From contig CAYXVZ010000012.1 of the NCBI GenBank assembly GCA_964468345.1, positions 1-64,000 on the forward strand: 64,000 nucleotides of DNA, given 5' to 3'. The position numbers and the translations under genes were made by a program. The DNA is from DALYLB01 sp964468345 (lineage in GTDB: Bacteria > Acidobacteriota > Blastocatellia > RBC074). This document shows positions 46,743 to 56,345 of this stretch, in pieces; positions within the stretch are counted from its first letter, which is position 1; each line of letters starts with the position of its first letter. The notes below the pieces were generated by a model. The model had not been told where the DNA came from. It did not search any database and saw only the letters and a program-made list of their open reading frames with translations.

Positions 46743-48079
46743 AAATTTCTCGATATTCCTTCTTAGTATGTTTCTTCGCTTTGGCATTGACTGCCAAGGC
46801 AACGGCAGAAGGGCGGGACAGGTGGGCCGGTTTTTACGATCAGCAAACGCTCGCTTATTGGGAAACACAGATGCGGCCAGGCATTGAAGAAAATTTCTAT
46901 CAAGTCATCCTTCCCCACCTGACCCAGGAGGAAAAGGAAGTGCTGTCTGATGTGAGGTTACAGTTTCCGTTGGAGGCTGCAGATCATCCGATGAACTTTC
47001 GGGCTGAAGTCGAGGGAGGGCGGAAAACAGTCGTAATGCCCATTTCATCCCTGCGCTTTTTTGGCGATCTCGCACTGGCGATGATATGGCTCCAGGGGCA
47101 TGGTTACAGTACGGATTCGATCTCGGATTATATCGGAATGCTCAAATGGCAATGGCCCAGCGGGTTCGCGGGCAATGCTCATCGCCCCCTCGAAGTGCTC
47201 GGCATTGCAAACACCGCTCGTTCTGAACGACAAATTATGGATCGGTATTACGCGGCATTTAAAAGCGCCGTTTTCTTCATTCTTTGTCACGAACTCGGGC
47301 ATATCTCTCAATGGAACTCTCCAGGACGATCCTTCGGCTCGCAAATCGATGCGGAGAAGGATGCGGATGAATTTGCCCTGAAGATGATGCGCCGGATTGG
47401 CGCTCCTCCCGCTGGCATGTCCTTGTACTTTCTGGCTCTCGGACAGTTGGAATTCAATGGAGGAGATTCTGAGTATCTCGACCTGCCCGCGGCGACGCAT
47501 CCGACGGTTGCGGAGCGATTGATAGCGATTGCCACTCACATGAATAACCGCTTTTCAGATTTTGCGGTTACGAGCGGCTCGGTGGAGAACCTTGTAAAGA
47601 TGATTCAAGGATTTGTCGATCTTGCAAAAGTTCTGAGTGACCCCAAACTTCAATTTTACATGCGGCAAAAAGGTCTCACGGCCCAACTGGAAATGCTTGG
47701 GCCTCGTCGTCCTGGAAAGGTTCTCCCGGAGCAATACGAATTATTCCGTTTCCCCCGGCAGACGTATAGTGGTTTGTATATGGCCCGCTGGTCGGATCAC
47801 AAGGGAGAATCGTTTGATGGAGTTATGCTCCTGATTCGAAATAAGGATAACCTGAGAGGAATCTTTACCATCGAACATGAAAATATGACTGCCGGTACAG
47901 TTGTCCTCAAAGGCAAGATCAAGAGAAACCAATTGGAATTCGAATGGTGTTGGGGGCCGGAACATTTCGGAAAAGGGGAGTTCAACTCAAATTCAGAGGG
48001 AACCTCCATCGAAGGAACCTGGGGCTATACCAGGGACAGGAGCGGCGCGGGGAAGTGGATTTTGCAAAGAATCAAATAA
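46739..48079 (+). CDS. Secreted zinc metalloprotease-like protein
   Basis: A 446-residue protein with a signal peptide (ending ATA). Residues 184-188 are HELGH in FILCHELGHISQW, followed by EKDADEFAL (E206-x-x-x-D210), the pattern of M48-like or related gluzincins where the glutamate completes zinc binding. The C-terminal 150 residues are a beta-rich domain (GLYMARWSDHKGESFDGVMLLI). Coupled to the preceding membrane protein; likely partner in one envelope function. The substrate is unknown. Confidence 0.7.
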   Translation: MKISRYSFLVCFFALALTAKATAEGRDRWAGFYDQQTLAYWETQMRPGIEENFYQVILPHLTQEEKEVLSDVRLQFPLEAADHPMNFRAEVEGGRKTVVMPISSLRFFGDLALAMIWLQGHGYSTDSISDYIGMLKWQWPSGFAGNAHRPLEVLGIANTARSERQIMDRYYAAFKSAVFFILCHELGHISQWNSPGRSFGSQIDAEKDADEFALKMMRRIGAPPAGMSLYFLALGQLEFNGGDSEYLDLPAATHPTVAERLIAIATHMNNRFSDFAVTSGSVENLVKMIQGFVDLAKVLSDPKLQFYMRQKGLTAQLEMLGPRRPGKVLPEQYELFRFPRQTYSGLYMARWSDHKGESFDGVMLLIRNKDNLRGIFTIEHENMTAGTVVLKGKIKRNQLEFEWCWGPEHFGKGEFNSNSEGTSIEGTWGYTRDRSGAGKWILQRIK

Positions 48080-48139
48080 CTCTCAGTCTGATCGAAAAAC
48101 CAACCATTCTTACTTTTTCAACTTAAACAGGAGACAGCC

Positions 48140-49897
48140 ATGTCGTTTACACCGAACTTTCAAAACCTCAGTCAACGGAAAAAGAAAATTTCGGGCCTGA
48201 AGCACGCAGCGGTTTTGCGGGCGGAGGCCAACAACTTCAAACCGATGCGCATGCAACCGACCCTGATCGACGGAGTGATCGAGGGCGGCGGGGCACTGGG
48301 CGCTGCCTATGCCGGCGCCTTGCGCGCTTTGCACGACAACAATATTTGGTTTGCCCGGGTGGCTGGTACATCCGCGGGGGCGATTACAGCCGCCATGATT
48401 GCGGTCGGTTTCAATGCGGAGGAAATTCAGTGGTTGTGCGCAGCATACGATCCGCACGCGCCGGTGCCGAAGAGTTTGAAAGATCTCCACATTGAAGAGC
48501 CGATTGATTTCTCGAGCTTTCTTGATTTTCCAAAATTGGAGGATATCAGTCGCCCTGCCATGCGACGGACGGCCTTATGGAAAGCGCTTAAGGGCGTGAT
48601 TCTCGATGAGATCGGCCGTATTGATATACCAATCCCGACAAAGGATGAAGTGACCGACGATATCGTCCGCAGGCTGCAAGCAGCGTCTGGCCTGGGAGAT
48701 TTTTCGAATTTGGGCGAAATGATTCGGAAGGTCTTATCCATTCCACTGGCCCCCTTGCCCGAGGAGAAACCTCATGTTCGAGATTTCCTGCCCAACACGG
48801 AAGGGCTTCGAATTCAGTTTGCAGACACCATGTGGAAGGCGATCGCAGGCAATTTCCCTGCAGAGCTGATGATGACGAATCTGCTTCATGAGGGAGGCAT
48901 TTTTGAAGGTCGGAAGTTCGTGGAGGTCATCACGAAATTGTTCGGGAGTAAGATTCACAGAAATCCTAAGGCGACTGTCTTATTCAAAGATCTGCCGATT
49001 CCATTGGCGGTCATTGCCTCGGATTTGAAACAGGGGCAAATGCGTGTTTACAGCGCGCAGACAGATCCGAATATGATTGTGGTGGAGGCGATTCGACAGT
49101 CGATGAGCATACCATTTTTCTTTCAGCCCTGGATGAACGGCCGTTTTGTGGATGGCGGGCTCTGCTCGAACTTTCCGGCTTGGCTTTACACCGACGCAGG
49201 AGAGGCATACTGGCCGCCGGCACTACGTGATAGCGCCCGTCCGAAAGTCGGTTTCGTCCTCGGCGAGAATTTGGCGGCGAGACCGGAATGGAATGTAGAG
49301 CCGCCTCGGTTCGCCGTGACCGGCAATCCGCCGCGCGTCGATGATGAACTCGTCCTCAAACCTCTCCTTGCCGAGAAAATCAAAGAGCTTGGGCTGTTTG
49401 CGCCTGGTGAATGGTCGACATCCAAGTTGGAAGAATTTTTTGACGATTATGCGGTCCTGAGAGAAATGGCGGGAGTCAACGGGCTGGACAAGGAGAATCT
49501 GACGAGATCCTTGATCATCGCGGGATTGATGAGTGGCAGAAACTATTATGACGTCGTCATCCCGTTGCAGGGATATCACTGGCTCGATTTCAGCGTGAAC
49601 AATGATGAGGACGATATGTGGGCGATGTGGGACCGCGCGTGGCATGCCACCTATCATGCTCTGGGAAGCTCCCAGGAAAATCGACCAGCACTGCTCCGCG
49701 CTACGATGATGCAAAACAGTCCGTATAAGGCAGGCCGATTGTGGCTGCCTGGAGTTTCAATCTCGGAGGGAATTCACACTGTCCTGAGCCCGATATCTAC
49801 GAAATCGGGCTCAGGAAGCATCGTTTTTTCCGCCGCTCAATTCGCGAAAGAGCCAGGCCTGCGCCATGCTCCATTCGCGCAGGACGGTGCGCGGTGA
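48140..49897 (+). CDS. Patatin-like phospholipase
   Basis: A 585-residue patatin-fold lipid acyl hydrolase: oxyanion loop GGGALGAAYAG (49-59), nucleophile Ser78 in GTSAG and the catalytic Asp in FVDGGLCSNFP. No signal peptide. The terminator-like hairpin at 49783-49815 and the 3' end of the opposite-strand sigma factor lie inside the last 40 codons, so the C-terminus may be frayed. Located 61 bp after the zinc-protease gene. Confidence 0.88.
   Translation: MSFTPNFQNLSQRKKKISGLKHAAVLRAEANNFKPMRMQPTLIDGVIEGGGALGAAYAGALRALHDNNIWFARVAGTSAGAITAAMIAVGFNAEEIQWLCAAYDPHAPVPKSLKDLHIEEPIDFSSFLDFPKLEDISRPAMRRTALWKALKGVILDEIGRIDIPIPTKDEVTDDIVRRLQAASGLGDFSNLGEMIRKVLSIPLAPLPEEKPHVRDFLPNTEGLRIQFADTMWKAIAGNFPAELMMTNLLHEGGIFEGRKFVEVITKLFGSKIHRNPKATVLFKDLPIPLAVIASDLKQGQMRVYSAQTDPNMIVVEAIRQSMSIPFFFQPWMNGRFVDGGLCSNFPAWLYTDAGEAYWPPALRDSARPKVGFVLGENLAARPEWNVEPPRFAVTGNPPRVDDELVLKPLLAEKIKELGLFAPGEWSTSKLEEFFDDYAVLREMAGVNGLDKENLTRSLIIAGLMSGRNYYDVVIPLQGYHWLDFSVNNDEDDMWAMWDRAWHATYHALGSSQENRPALLRATMMQNSPYKAGRLWLPGVSISEGIHTVLSPISTKSGSGSIVFSAAQFAKEPGLRHAPFAQDGAR
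49783..49830 (+). terminator. Terminator hairpin inside the patatin 3' end
   Basis: Perfect 12-bp stem CCTGAGCCCGAT / ATCGGGCTCAGG with a 9-nt loop, then GCATCGTTTTTTCC. It occurs about 80 bp before the patatin stop, in the overlap with the convergent sigma-factor gene. Confidence 0.6.
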
Positions 49898-50410
49898 GAT
49901 TGCCAGCACTTCCGCCGTTTCTTCCACGGTCAGGCCGCCAAAATAGCGCAATTCAATGATGCGGCTTTTTCGTTCATCCAGTTGGGCAAGGCTGTCGAGC
50001 GCATCATCCAATGCGACCAGATCGGCGCTGCGTTCATTGGATTCCCGTTCCGCTTCGACCAGCGAGACGCGCACGATTTCGCCGCCGCGCTTTTGCGCAC
50101 GCTGCTGGCGGTACTCATCCACCACGATGCGTCGCATGAGTTGTGCGGCAACCCCGAAAAAATGGGCGCGATTCTGCCAGCGAGCGCTTTTCCAATCGAT
50201 CAAGCGTAAATAGGCCTCATTGATCAGGGCCGAGGTTTGCAGCAGATGGCCAGGACGTTGCCGGTTTAAATACCGGCGCGCGATCCGCTGCAATTCAACC
50301 TGCACGATGGGGACCAACTGGTCCAGCGCCTCCTGCCTGCCATCGCTCCAGGCTTCGAGCAACTGGGTGATTTCATGCTGTCTGGGTGATTCCATGGATT
50401 GAATTTTCAT
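49811..50410 (-). CDS. ECF RNA polymerase sigma factor, acidobacterial type
   Basis: A 199-residue sigma-70 family factor. Region 2 (LLQTSALINEAYLRLI, NRAHFFGVAAQLMRRIVVDEYRQQRAQKRG) and region 4 (LDERKSRIIELRYFGGLTVEETAEVLAISPRTVLREWSMAQAWL) match the TIGR02999-like group common in Acidobacteriota. It lacks an adjacent anti-sigma; the group often pairs with kinase genes, and one lies downstream on the same strand at 51383-54358. The ATG choice (50410 or 50395) is uncertain. It overlaps the patatin 3' end by 87 bp. Confidence 0.9.
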   Translation of the reverse strand: MKIQSMESPRQHEITQLLEAWSDGRQEALDQLVPIVQVELQRIARRYLNRQRPGHLLQTSALINEAYLRLIDWKSARWQNRAHFFGVAAQLMRRIVVDEYRQQRAQKRGGEIVRVSLVEAERESNERSADLVALDDALDSLAQLDERKSRIIELRYFGGLTVEETAEVLAISPRTVLREWSMAQAWLFRELSGGKNDAS

Positions 50411-50716
50411 GAGCTGCTCAGGATCTTTCCGGGCTGCAACAACCAATCACCACGGGTCAAAAAGGTATTGAAATCAGATCGGCGTTTGGGGAATTCGCGT
50501 GCAATGTAACACAGCGCGTCGAGGGCCATCATCTTTCGCTACGGGTTTCAAAAAAATTTTCTGTTCCCTGTCACTTTTGGCCGCCGGTTTCCGAATCCAT
50601 GGAGTGAAGCCTTTCGTACCTTTCCTGCAGGCGTCGAAAGAGTGGAGTTGTTCACTGTGGTCTGCCGACATTGCTAGGTCAGGGCGTAAAATTTTCGAAT
50701 ACAAGGAGATAATTCC
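50411..50716. other. Intergenic region without a gene
   Basis: A divergent gap between the sigma factor and the SnoaL gene. The only clear signal is AAGGAG before ATG 50717. No repeat or RNA structure is apparent. Confidence 0.6.
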
Positions 50717-51139
50717 ATGCCAACGACACCAGAAGACTGCAAGGAGCTCGCCCGGCGCGGGTTCGAACTTTGGAACACCGGCAATCTCGCTCTCGCGGAT
50801 GATCTGTATCCCGCGGAGTACAAGCGCTACGATTTCGATACCCTGCACGAAGGTCGCGGGCCGGAATTCGTCAAAGGACTTCTCACGATGTATCGAACGG
50901 CTTTTCCGGACCTGCAACTGACGATTGAGGAGATGATCGTTGCGGATGACATCGTGATTTCCCGCTGGCGGTCAACCGCCACGCATCAAGGCGAGTTTCA
51001 GGGACAGCCGCCCACAGGCAAGACGGCCACGGTCACCGGCGTCACGATCATGCGGATGGCGGACGGAAAGATTATCGAGGAATGCGTCTACATGGATTCC
51101 TTCAAGCTGATGCAGGTTGTCGGCGCCGTCCCGGCGTGA
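50717..51139 (+). CDS. SnoaL-like ester cyclase-family protein
   Basis: A 140-residue NTF2-fold protein without a signal peptide: ELARRGFELWNTGNLALADDLY, GPEFVKGLLTMYRTAFPDLQLTIEEMIVADDIV, GEFQGQPPTGKTATVTGVTIMRMADGKI. The family includes polyketide cyclases and many small-molecule-handling proteins of unknown role. No polyketide genes are near. Confidence 0.85.
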   Translation: MPTTPEDCKELARRGFELWNTGNLALADDLYPAEYKRYDFDTLHEGRGPEFVKGLLTMYRTAFPDLQLTIEEMIVADDIVISRWRSTATHQGEFQGQPPTGKTATVTGVTIMRMADGKIIEECVYMDSFKLMQVVGAVPA

Positions 51140-51232
51140 GGCGCCCATTGGGAACCCCCGTTGCGCGGGGCGGATCTCACAGCACAGCGTATTTCTCGGA
51201 TTAGATTGGTTTGCAATTGAGTGTATGGTCAG

Positions 51233-51312
51233 CCACGAATTCACACGAATAAGCACGAATGACGTTATGCCGGTTCTGCAGTTCATTTGTGTTCATTCGT
51301 GAATATTCGTGG
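51233..51312. repeat. Hairpin element, CCACGAATTCACACGAAT family
   Basis: CCACGAATTCACACGAAT on the left mirrors ATTCGTGAATATTCGTGG on the right with ACGAAT repeats within each arm. It lies between convergent genes ending at 51139 and 51383. Confidence 0.85.
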
Positions 51313-51382
51313 CGAAACGGTCCCGTATTTTCCATACCCGCAAATAAACTTGGTTTACAGATGGCTATGCCCACGGGAGAAT

Positions 51383-54358
51383 TTAGTTCCGGACCTCCGC
51401 CAACAGAAGATCGCTTTTTACCTGGGAATGCAGATAGGTGAGCCAGCGTCCATCGGGAGAGACGCTTAAGCCCCGCGAGCCCGCGCTGAAGGAGGAATTC
51501 AATTTCGCGACGGTTGAAATCCTGCCCGTTGCAAAGGGATAAAATTCGATCAGGGATTGGCTTGGCCCGACATTCGTGCCGAAAAAGATGCCGGTTTGGG
51601 TGACATCCCACATGGACCAGTACCCGGCCTTATGCGTGTCGGTCAGAAGAGTTTCCGCGCCCGTGGTCAGGTCGATGCGCCAGAGGCCGGGAGTTTGCCT
51701 CTTCCTGACATACACCAGAAATTTGCCATCCATGGCTTCGTGGGGCTCGATGCCGCCGTGCTTCGTGATTTGCACCGGCTCGCCGCCGCTCACCGGGACC
51801 TTGTAAATTTGCGACTCCCCGGTGCGGTCTGAACTGAAGTAAATCCAGTTGCCGTCTCGCGACCAACTGGGCGTTGAGTTATTGAAATTGTTTTGAACGA
51901 GCTTCCGTTGTTCGCCGGTTTCAAGGTGAAGTGCGAAAATGGCAGCCTTGCCGTCGAGATAGCGCGTAAAAGAAATCTGCTTTGAATCCGGCGACCAGTT
52001 TGGCCAGCCCGGCGAAAATTTCGGGTCGGAGATCAGTTGTCGCTGGTTTTGTCCATCGCTGTCGCACATCCATAACGTTTCGTTGCCGCTCAGCGCCGTT
52101 TGATACACCAGCTTTGTTCCGTCGGGCGAATAACGTTGATAAAACTCGATCTTGGTGGATCCGATTAACTTTTCGGGCGGCTGGTTGGTGACAGCAGTTC
52201 CTTTCAATCCCAGCCGCATTACATCCACGTCATAATCGGCTTTGACATAGCACAGACGCCGGTTCTGGCGGTCATACACTCCTCCCATCAGGATGGCGTC
52301 GGGGCCCGTGAGCCGCTTGTATTGCAATGTATTCACATCCATCTGAACAAGACCGATGGATGTGTCTTCACCCGGAGCCACGCCTGAGAAAAGTAATTCG
52401 TGATCATTTCCCAACCAGGCCAGGGAATTGATTCGTCGCATGTCTTTTGTTACTTGCCGGGCTTCTCCGCCTGCGACGGGAATCAACATAACTTCGCGAC
52501 GGCTATCGGAAGCCGGCGGGTTCCTGACAAAGGCGATGGTTTTTGCATCGGGGGAAAATGCGGGCAGAAAATCACCCAGGCTTCCCGCCGCGGGGTTGGT
52601 TAATACCCGTCTTTCTCCCGTCGCCAGATTCAACAGGTTGATCCGGAGCGGCGACTGAGACGATTCACGATCTCCGAAAGCGAGCAGCGTCCCATCCGGC
52701 GACCAGGATAACTCCGAGCCGGCGATTCCCCCGGGTCGCTGCGGCGAAAGGCTGGTCAGCTTGCGCTCCGCACCTCCTCCCGTCGGAAGGACATAGATTC
52801 CGCCTTCGGATTGCGTGCGGCGAGTAAAGGCCAGACTGGCGCCGTCCGGAGACCAGGCCGGATCGTTGTCGTTTGCAGGATGGTTCGTCAGACGAAGCGT
52901 CCTTTCGCCATCGATCTCTTTGATATAGAGATCGAGATTTTCATTTTTCTCCCCTCCATAGGAGAAGGCGATTGATTTTCCATCGGGGGAAAACGCCGGC
53001 GTCGATTCCGCGCCGGAAAATGTGGTCAGCGGATTGGGCTTGGTTATCGTCAATGGCGAAAAGGCCGGCAGTGCGGGGCGCGACTTCATTCGATAAATGG
53101 CATATCCACCGCCCGCCAGGCCAAGGCTGATCGCGGCAAGCAGGGCCGCCCGCAAATAGTTGCCGCGTTGGAAGAGTCTTTCGCCGCTCGCGGTATCCAG
53201 CGCAGCGCTGATTTCATTGGTCGATGATTCAGGCCGGAATGCCGACGTCGCGTCGCGCTGGTCATATGTCGGGGCGTCGGCCCGCAGCCGAAGTTGTTTC
53301 AGGTCGATCAGTACTTCTTGAATGGTCTGATAGCGTTCCGCGCGATCTTTGTGCAACGCTTTCTGCACCACCCTTTGCCATTCCGCCGAGGCAAGTGTCA
53401 TTGGTTCAGGCTCGCGATTCAGGATGGCGCCGATCACCTCGAAGATTGTGGCGCCCGGAAACGGTTTGCGCCCTTCCAGCATTTCATACAGCACGATGCC
53501 CAGGCTGAAGATGTCCGTCCGCGCATCGACTTTTTCGCCGCGCGATTGCTCCGGCGACATGTAACTGGCCGTCCCGATCACCATGCCGGAATGCGTCAGG
53601 CTGGATTGTGCGCCATTGACGAGATCTACATCGAGTTGCGCCAGCCCGAAATCGAGCACTTTTACATAACCGTCCCGCCGGATCATGAGGTTTTCGGTCT
53701 TGATGTCTCGGTGAATGATGCCGGCTTCGTGCGCGACGGCCAATGCCTGGCAAACCTGGATGGCAATATCGGCGGCCTCGGCCGATGACATCGGAGGGCC
53801 TTCGCGCAATCGGCTGTGCAGCGTTTGGCCGTCGACATATTCGGTCGCCATAAAATAGTCGGCTCCAGCGTGTCCATGATCGAATAGTGTGATGATATTG
53901 GGATGATTGAGCGCCGAAATCGCAACGGCTTCCTGCGCAAAGCGTCGCACACGCGCCGCGTCGTCGGCAAATGACGCGGGCAGAAGTTTCAACGCCACCT
54001 TGCGATGCAATCGCGTGTCTTCCGCCAGCCAGACCTCTCCCATGCCGCCTTTGCCGAGCAATGAGACTACAAGGTACTGATTGACTTCGCGCGGCATTGC
54101 CATCGCCGGCGCCATGGATTGGCCTTCATGCAGCGTTTGATCGTCCTGAGCGGCCAGTCCCAGCGCATGATCTTCCAACGCAAATCCGGCGATAAAGCTG
54201 CCTGCTTCCGCATGCGCAGCCAACAGCGACTGGACTTCGTGCCGCAGCTTTACATCTGTGCCGCAGACCTCGGTCAGGAAAACTTCGCGCTCCGGCGCAT
54301 TCAGTTCCAACGCGCGGTAATAGAGCTGCTCGATTTGGCGGAAACGTTCAGCGTTCAT
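51383..54358 (-). CDS. Ser/Thr protein kinase with TolB/PD40 beta-propeller
   Basis: A 991-residue protein, start ATG 54358 (MNAERFRQIEQLYYRALEL, GGAGCA upstream). A helical N-terminal module (1-90), kinase domain about 95-355 (LGKGGMGEVWLAE, VALKLL, HRDIKTEN, LDFGLAQ, MSPEQSRG), one TM near 420, then PD40/WD40-like propeller repeats (FSPDGKSIAFSYGG, WSPDGASLAF, WSPDGTLLAFG, YSPDGTKLVY, WSPDSKQISF). The propeller would be outside the cytoplasm and may sense a ligand. Common in Acidobacteriota. Confidence 0.93.
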   Translation of the reverse strand: MNAERFRQIEQLYYRALELNAPEREVFLTEVCGTDVKLRHEVQSLLAAHAEAGSFIAGFALEDHALGLAAQDDQTLHEGQSMAPAMAMPREVNQYLVVSLLGKGGMGEVWLAEDTRLHRKVALKLLPASFADDAARVRRFAQEAVAISALNHPNIITLFDHGHAGADYFMATEYVDGQTLHSRLREGPPMSSAEAADIAIQVCQALAVAHEAGIIHRDIKTENLMIRRDGYVKVLDFGLAQLDVDLVNGAQSSLTHSGMVIGTASYMSPEQSRGEKVDARTDIFSLGIVLYEMLEGRKPFPGATIFEVIGAILNREPEPMTLASAEWQRVVQKALHKDRAERYQTIQEVLIDLKQLRLRADAPTYDQRDATSAFRPESSTNEISAALDTASGERLFQRGNYLRAALLAAISLGLAGGGYAIYRMKSRPALPAFSPLTITKPNPLTTFSGAESTPAFSPDGKSIAFSYGGEKNENLDLYIKEIDGERTLRLTNHPANDNDPAWSPDGASLAFTRRTQSEGGIYVLPTGGGAERKLTSLSPQRPGGIAGSELSWSPDGTLLAFGDRESSQSPLRINLLNLATGERRVLTNPAAGSLGDFLPAFSPDAKTIAFVRNPPASDSRREVMLIPVAGGEARQVTKDMRRINSLAWLGNDHELLFSGVAPGEDTSIGLVQMDVNTLQYKRLTGPDAILMGGVYDRQNRRLCYVKADYDVDVMRLGLKGTAVTNQPPEKLIGSTKIEFYQRYSPDGTKLVYQTALSGNETLWMCDSDGQNQRQLISDPKFSPGWPNWSPDSKQISFTRYLDGKAAIFALHLETGEQRKLVQNNFNNSTPSWSRDGNWIYFSSDRTGESQIYKVPVSGGEPVQITKHGGIEPHEAMDGKFLVYVRKRQTPGLWRIDLTTGAETLLTDTHKAGYWSMWDVTQTGIFFGTNVGPSQSLIEFYPFATGRISTVAKLNSSFSAGSRGLSVSPDGRWLTYLHSQVKSDLLLAEVRN

Positions 54359-54734
54359 TCGTGCTCCAGGCTGCGAGCAAGTGCATGATTTAGGGCTTTG
54401 CGGGCGGTCCCATGGCAGTTGGTCCCCGAAACGTCGACTTTGGAATTGCGGGCGGAATGTAGCACGAGGCCATTCAGCACCGATAGCGGAGAAATACATA
54501 GCAAGAAAATAATTTCTTCCGGGTGTCATTTTCCGGGTGGGGATTTTCGAATGTATTGATAGGAACCGGCGGCGCGAAGTGGTGTGATGGGGCGGGAGCA
54601 ATGGGTGGTGTCGGCAGTCCCAGGGTTCAGAAAAAATTCAAGGAAAATTCAATCCGGGTTCAGGATTTGAATCGTAGAGCTGCTCTATAAAATAACTTCA
54701 AATCCGTGGACATAACATTGAAAAGGCAAGGACT
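54359..54734. other. Intergenic region without a gene
   Basis: Divergent gap between the kinase and the monooxygenase gene. An AT-rich TATAAAAT near 54690 may be a -10 for the latter, but no matching -35 is evident. No hairpin element is found. Confidence 0.5.
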
Positions 54735-56165
54735 ATGATAAAACCGCATAAAATCGTGCTTATTCTGGCATCGGCCATTGCAGCCTGGGACGGTGCCCAT
54801 TTGATTCCCTCAGGGTATGCAAACGGCCCTGCCGAGATGACTTTCAATAAAGACGTAGCGCCGATTCTGTTCAAAAGCTGCGCCGAATGCCATCGTCCCG
54901 GCGAAGCCGCGCCCTTCTCTGTGTTGAGCTACAAAGACACGCGTCCATGGGCGCGATCGATTCGCGAGAAGGTCGTCGATCGTTCGATGCCGCCGTGGCA
55001 CGCCGATCCGCACGTCGGCGCGTGGGCCAATGATCGAAGATTATCGCAGAAGGAAATCGACACGATCACGGCCTGGGTCGAGCAGGGCGCGAAAGAGGGC
55101 GACGCGAAGGACCTGCCGCCCGCGCTGCAGTTCGCTGAGGGCTGGACCATCGGCAAACCGGATCTCGTGATTCCGATGCCCGAAGCCTTTACCCTCGAAC
55201 CGAGCGGCCCGGATGAGTATCAATACTTCGAAGTCGATCCCGGTTTCAAACACGATGTATTCATTCAACGCGCCGAAGCGCGGCCCGACAATCGCCGCAT
55301 CGTTCATCACATCATCGCTTTCATCAAGCCGCCGATGCCGGCCGATGGTCCCGAGCCCTCGCCAGAGCCCTCGAAAGAAGAAATGGAAAAACAGCGCGCC
55401 GCGGCCGAGCGCGAATCCACGCTTTATCAGGAAGGATTCCTGCTGCGAACCAAGGCGGATGTGCCCGTGCACGATCAGGGCTGCGATTTGCCGAATGGAG
55501 GCACGGGACAGAACCGCAGCGGCAAAGAAGACGCCTTTGGCGACATGAGCTGGCTGGCGGCCTATGCGCCCGGCACGCCGCCGATTTCGCTGCCGGCCAA
55601 TACCGCGATTCGCGTGCCGGCCGGCGCGAAGATCGTCTTTCAAATGCACTATTCCAAAGTCGCGGGCAGCGTGCAGAAAGATCGTTCCTCGGTCGGTTTG
55701 ATCTTCGCCAAACAGCCGCCCGAGAAAGAGCTCTTCGTTCGTGCCGTGTCGAATACCTATTTCCGCATTCCGGCCGGCGCGGCGAATCATCGCGTCACGG
55801 CCTGCTGGACGGTGCCCGAAGACATCCGCGTGCAATCCTTCGGTCCGCATATGCACTTCCGCGGCAAGGCACAGCGCATCGAGGCTTTTTATCCCGATGG
55901 GCGGCGCGAAATGTTGCTCGATGTTCCGAACTACGATTTCGCGTGGCAGACTTTTTACGAACCGAAACGATGGATCGCTTTGCCCAAGGGAACGCGCCTC
56001 CTCGTGACATCCATCTTTGACAACTCGGCGAAGAACCGCTTCAACCCCAATCCAGCCGCCGCCGTTCGCTGGGGCGACCCCACCGCGGATGAAATGATGA
56101 TCGCTTTCGTCAGCTATACCAAAGACGCGCAGCGCCTCAGAGACGCCGCAGGCCTCCTGAAATAA
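54735..56165 (+). CDS. Cytochrome c-fused PHM-like copper monooxygenase
   Basis: A 476-residue exported protein. Signal-like N-terminus, then a cytochrome-c-type domain (C49-A-E-C52-H53 haem motif, possible Met85 ligand in RSMPPWHA). The rest matches the peptidylglycine alpha-hydroxylating monooxygenase (PHM) fold: all six copper ligands can be placed, His191-His192 (IVHH), His305 (FQMHYS, compare LQVHYG), His372-x-His374 (PHMHFRGK) and Met454 (DEMM). PHM uses ascorbate, two coppers and O2 to hydroxylate C-alpha of C-terminal glycine; here the haem may supply electrons (inference). It faces a PAL-like gene. Confidence 0.85.
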   Translation: MIKPHKIVLILASAIAAWDGAHLIPSGYANGPAEMTFNKDVAPILFKSCAECHRPGEAAPFSVLSYKDTRPWARSIREKVVDRSMPPWHADPHVGAWANDRRLSQKEIDTITAWVEQGAKEGDAKDLPPALQFAEGWTIGKPDLVIPMPEAFTLEPSGPDEYQYFEVDPGFKHDVFIQRAEARPDNRRIVHHIIAFIKPPMPADGPEPSPEPSKEEMEKQRAAAERESTLYQEGFLLRTKADVPVHDQGCDLPNGGTGQNRSGKEDAFGDMSWLAAYAPGTPPISLPANTAIRVPAGAKIVFQMHYSKVAGSVQKDRSSVGLIFAKQPPEKELFVRAVSNTYFRIPAGAANHRVTACWTVPEDIRVQSFGPHMHFRGKAQRIEAFYPDGRREMLLDVPNYDFAWQTFYEPKRWIALPKGTRLLVTSIFDNSAKNRFNPNPAAAVRWGDPTADEMMIAFVSYTKDAQRLRDAAGLLK

Positions 56166-56179
56166 AGCCTGCTGCATTT

Positions 56180-56246
56180 GCAAAGGCCGCAGATGAACAC
56201 AGAAAAACGCGGATCTGCGTTTCTCTGCGCTCATCTGCGGCTTTGC
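56180..56246. repeat. Hairpin element, CCGCAGATGAACACAG family
   Basis: GCAAAGGCCGCAGATGA on the left mirrors TCATCTGCGGCTTTGC on the right, with ACGC/GCGT at the centre. It sits just after the monooxygenase stop, in the convergent gap. Confidence 0.88.
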
Positions 56247-56271
56247 TTTTGGTTGGGGGAAAAGTCGGATG

Positions 56272-56345
56272 GAAAAGAGAAATGCAGATGAGATGAACGC
56301 AAATTGGCGGCCCTCTGCGTTCATCCGCGGCTATTTCTTCAATGA
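56272..56345. repeat. Second hairpin, ATGAACGCA family, reaching into the PAL-like gene
   Basis: AGATGAACGCA on the left pairs with TGCGTTCATC on the right, and outer GAAATG../..ATTTC pairs partly. The right arm covers the last codons of the gene at 56331, so its C-terminus (SSASLKK) is repeat-encoded. Together with 56180-56246 this gives two elements in one 165-bp gap. Confidence 0.7.
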
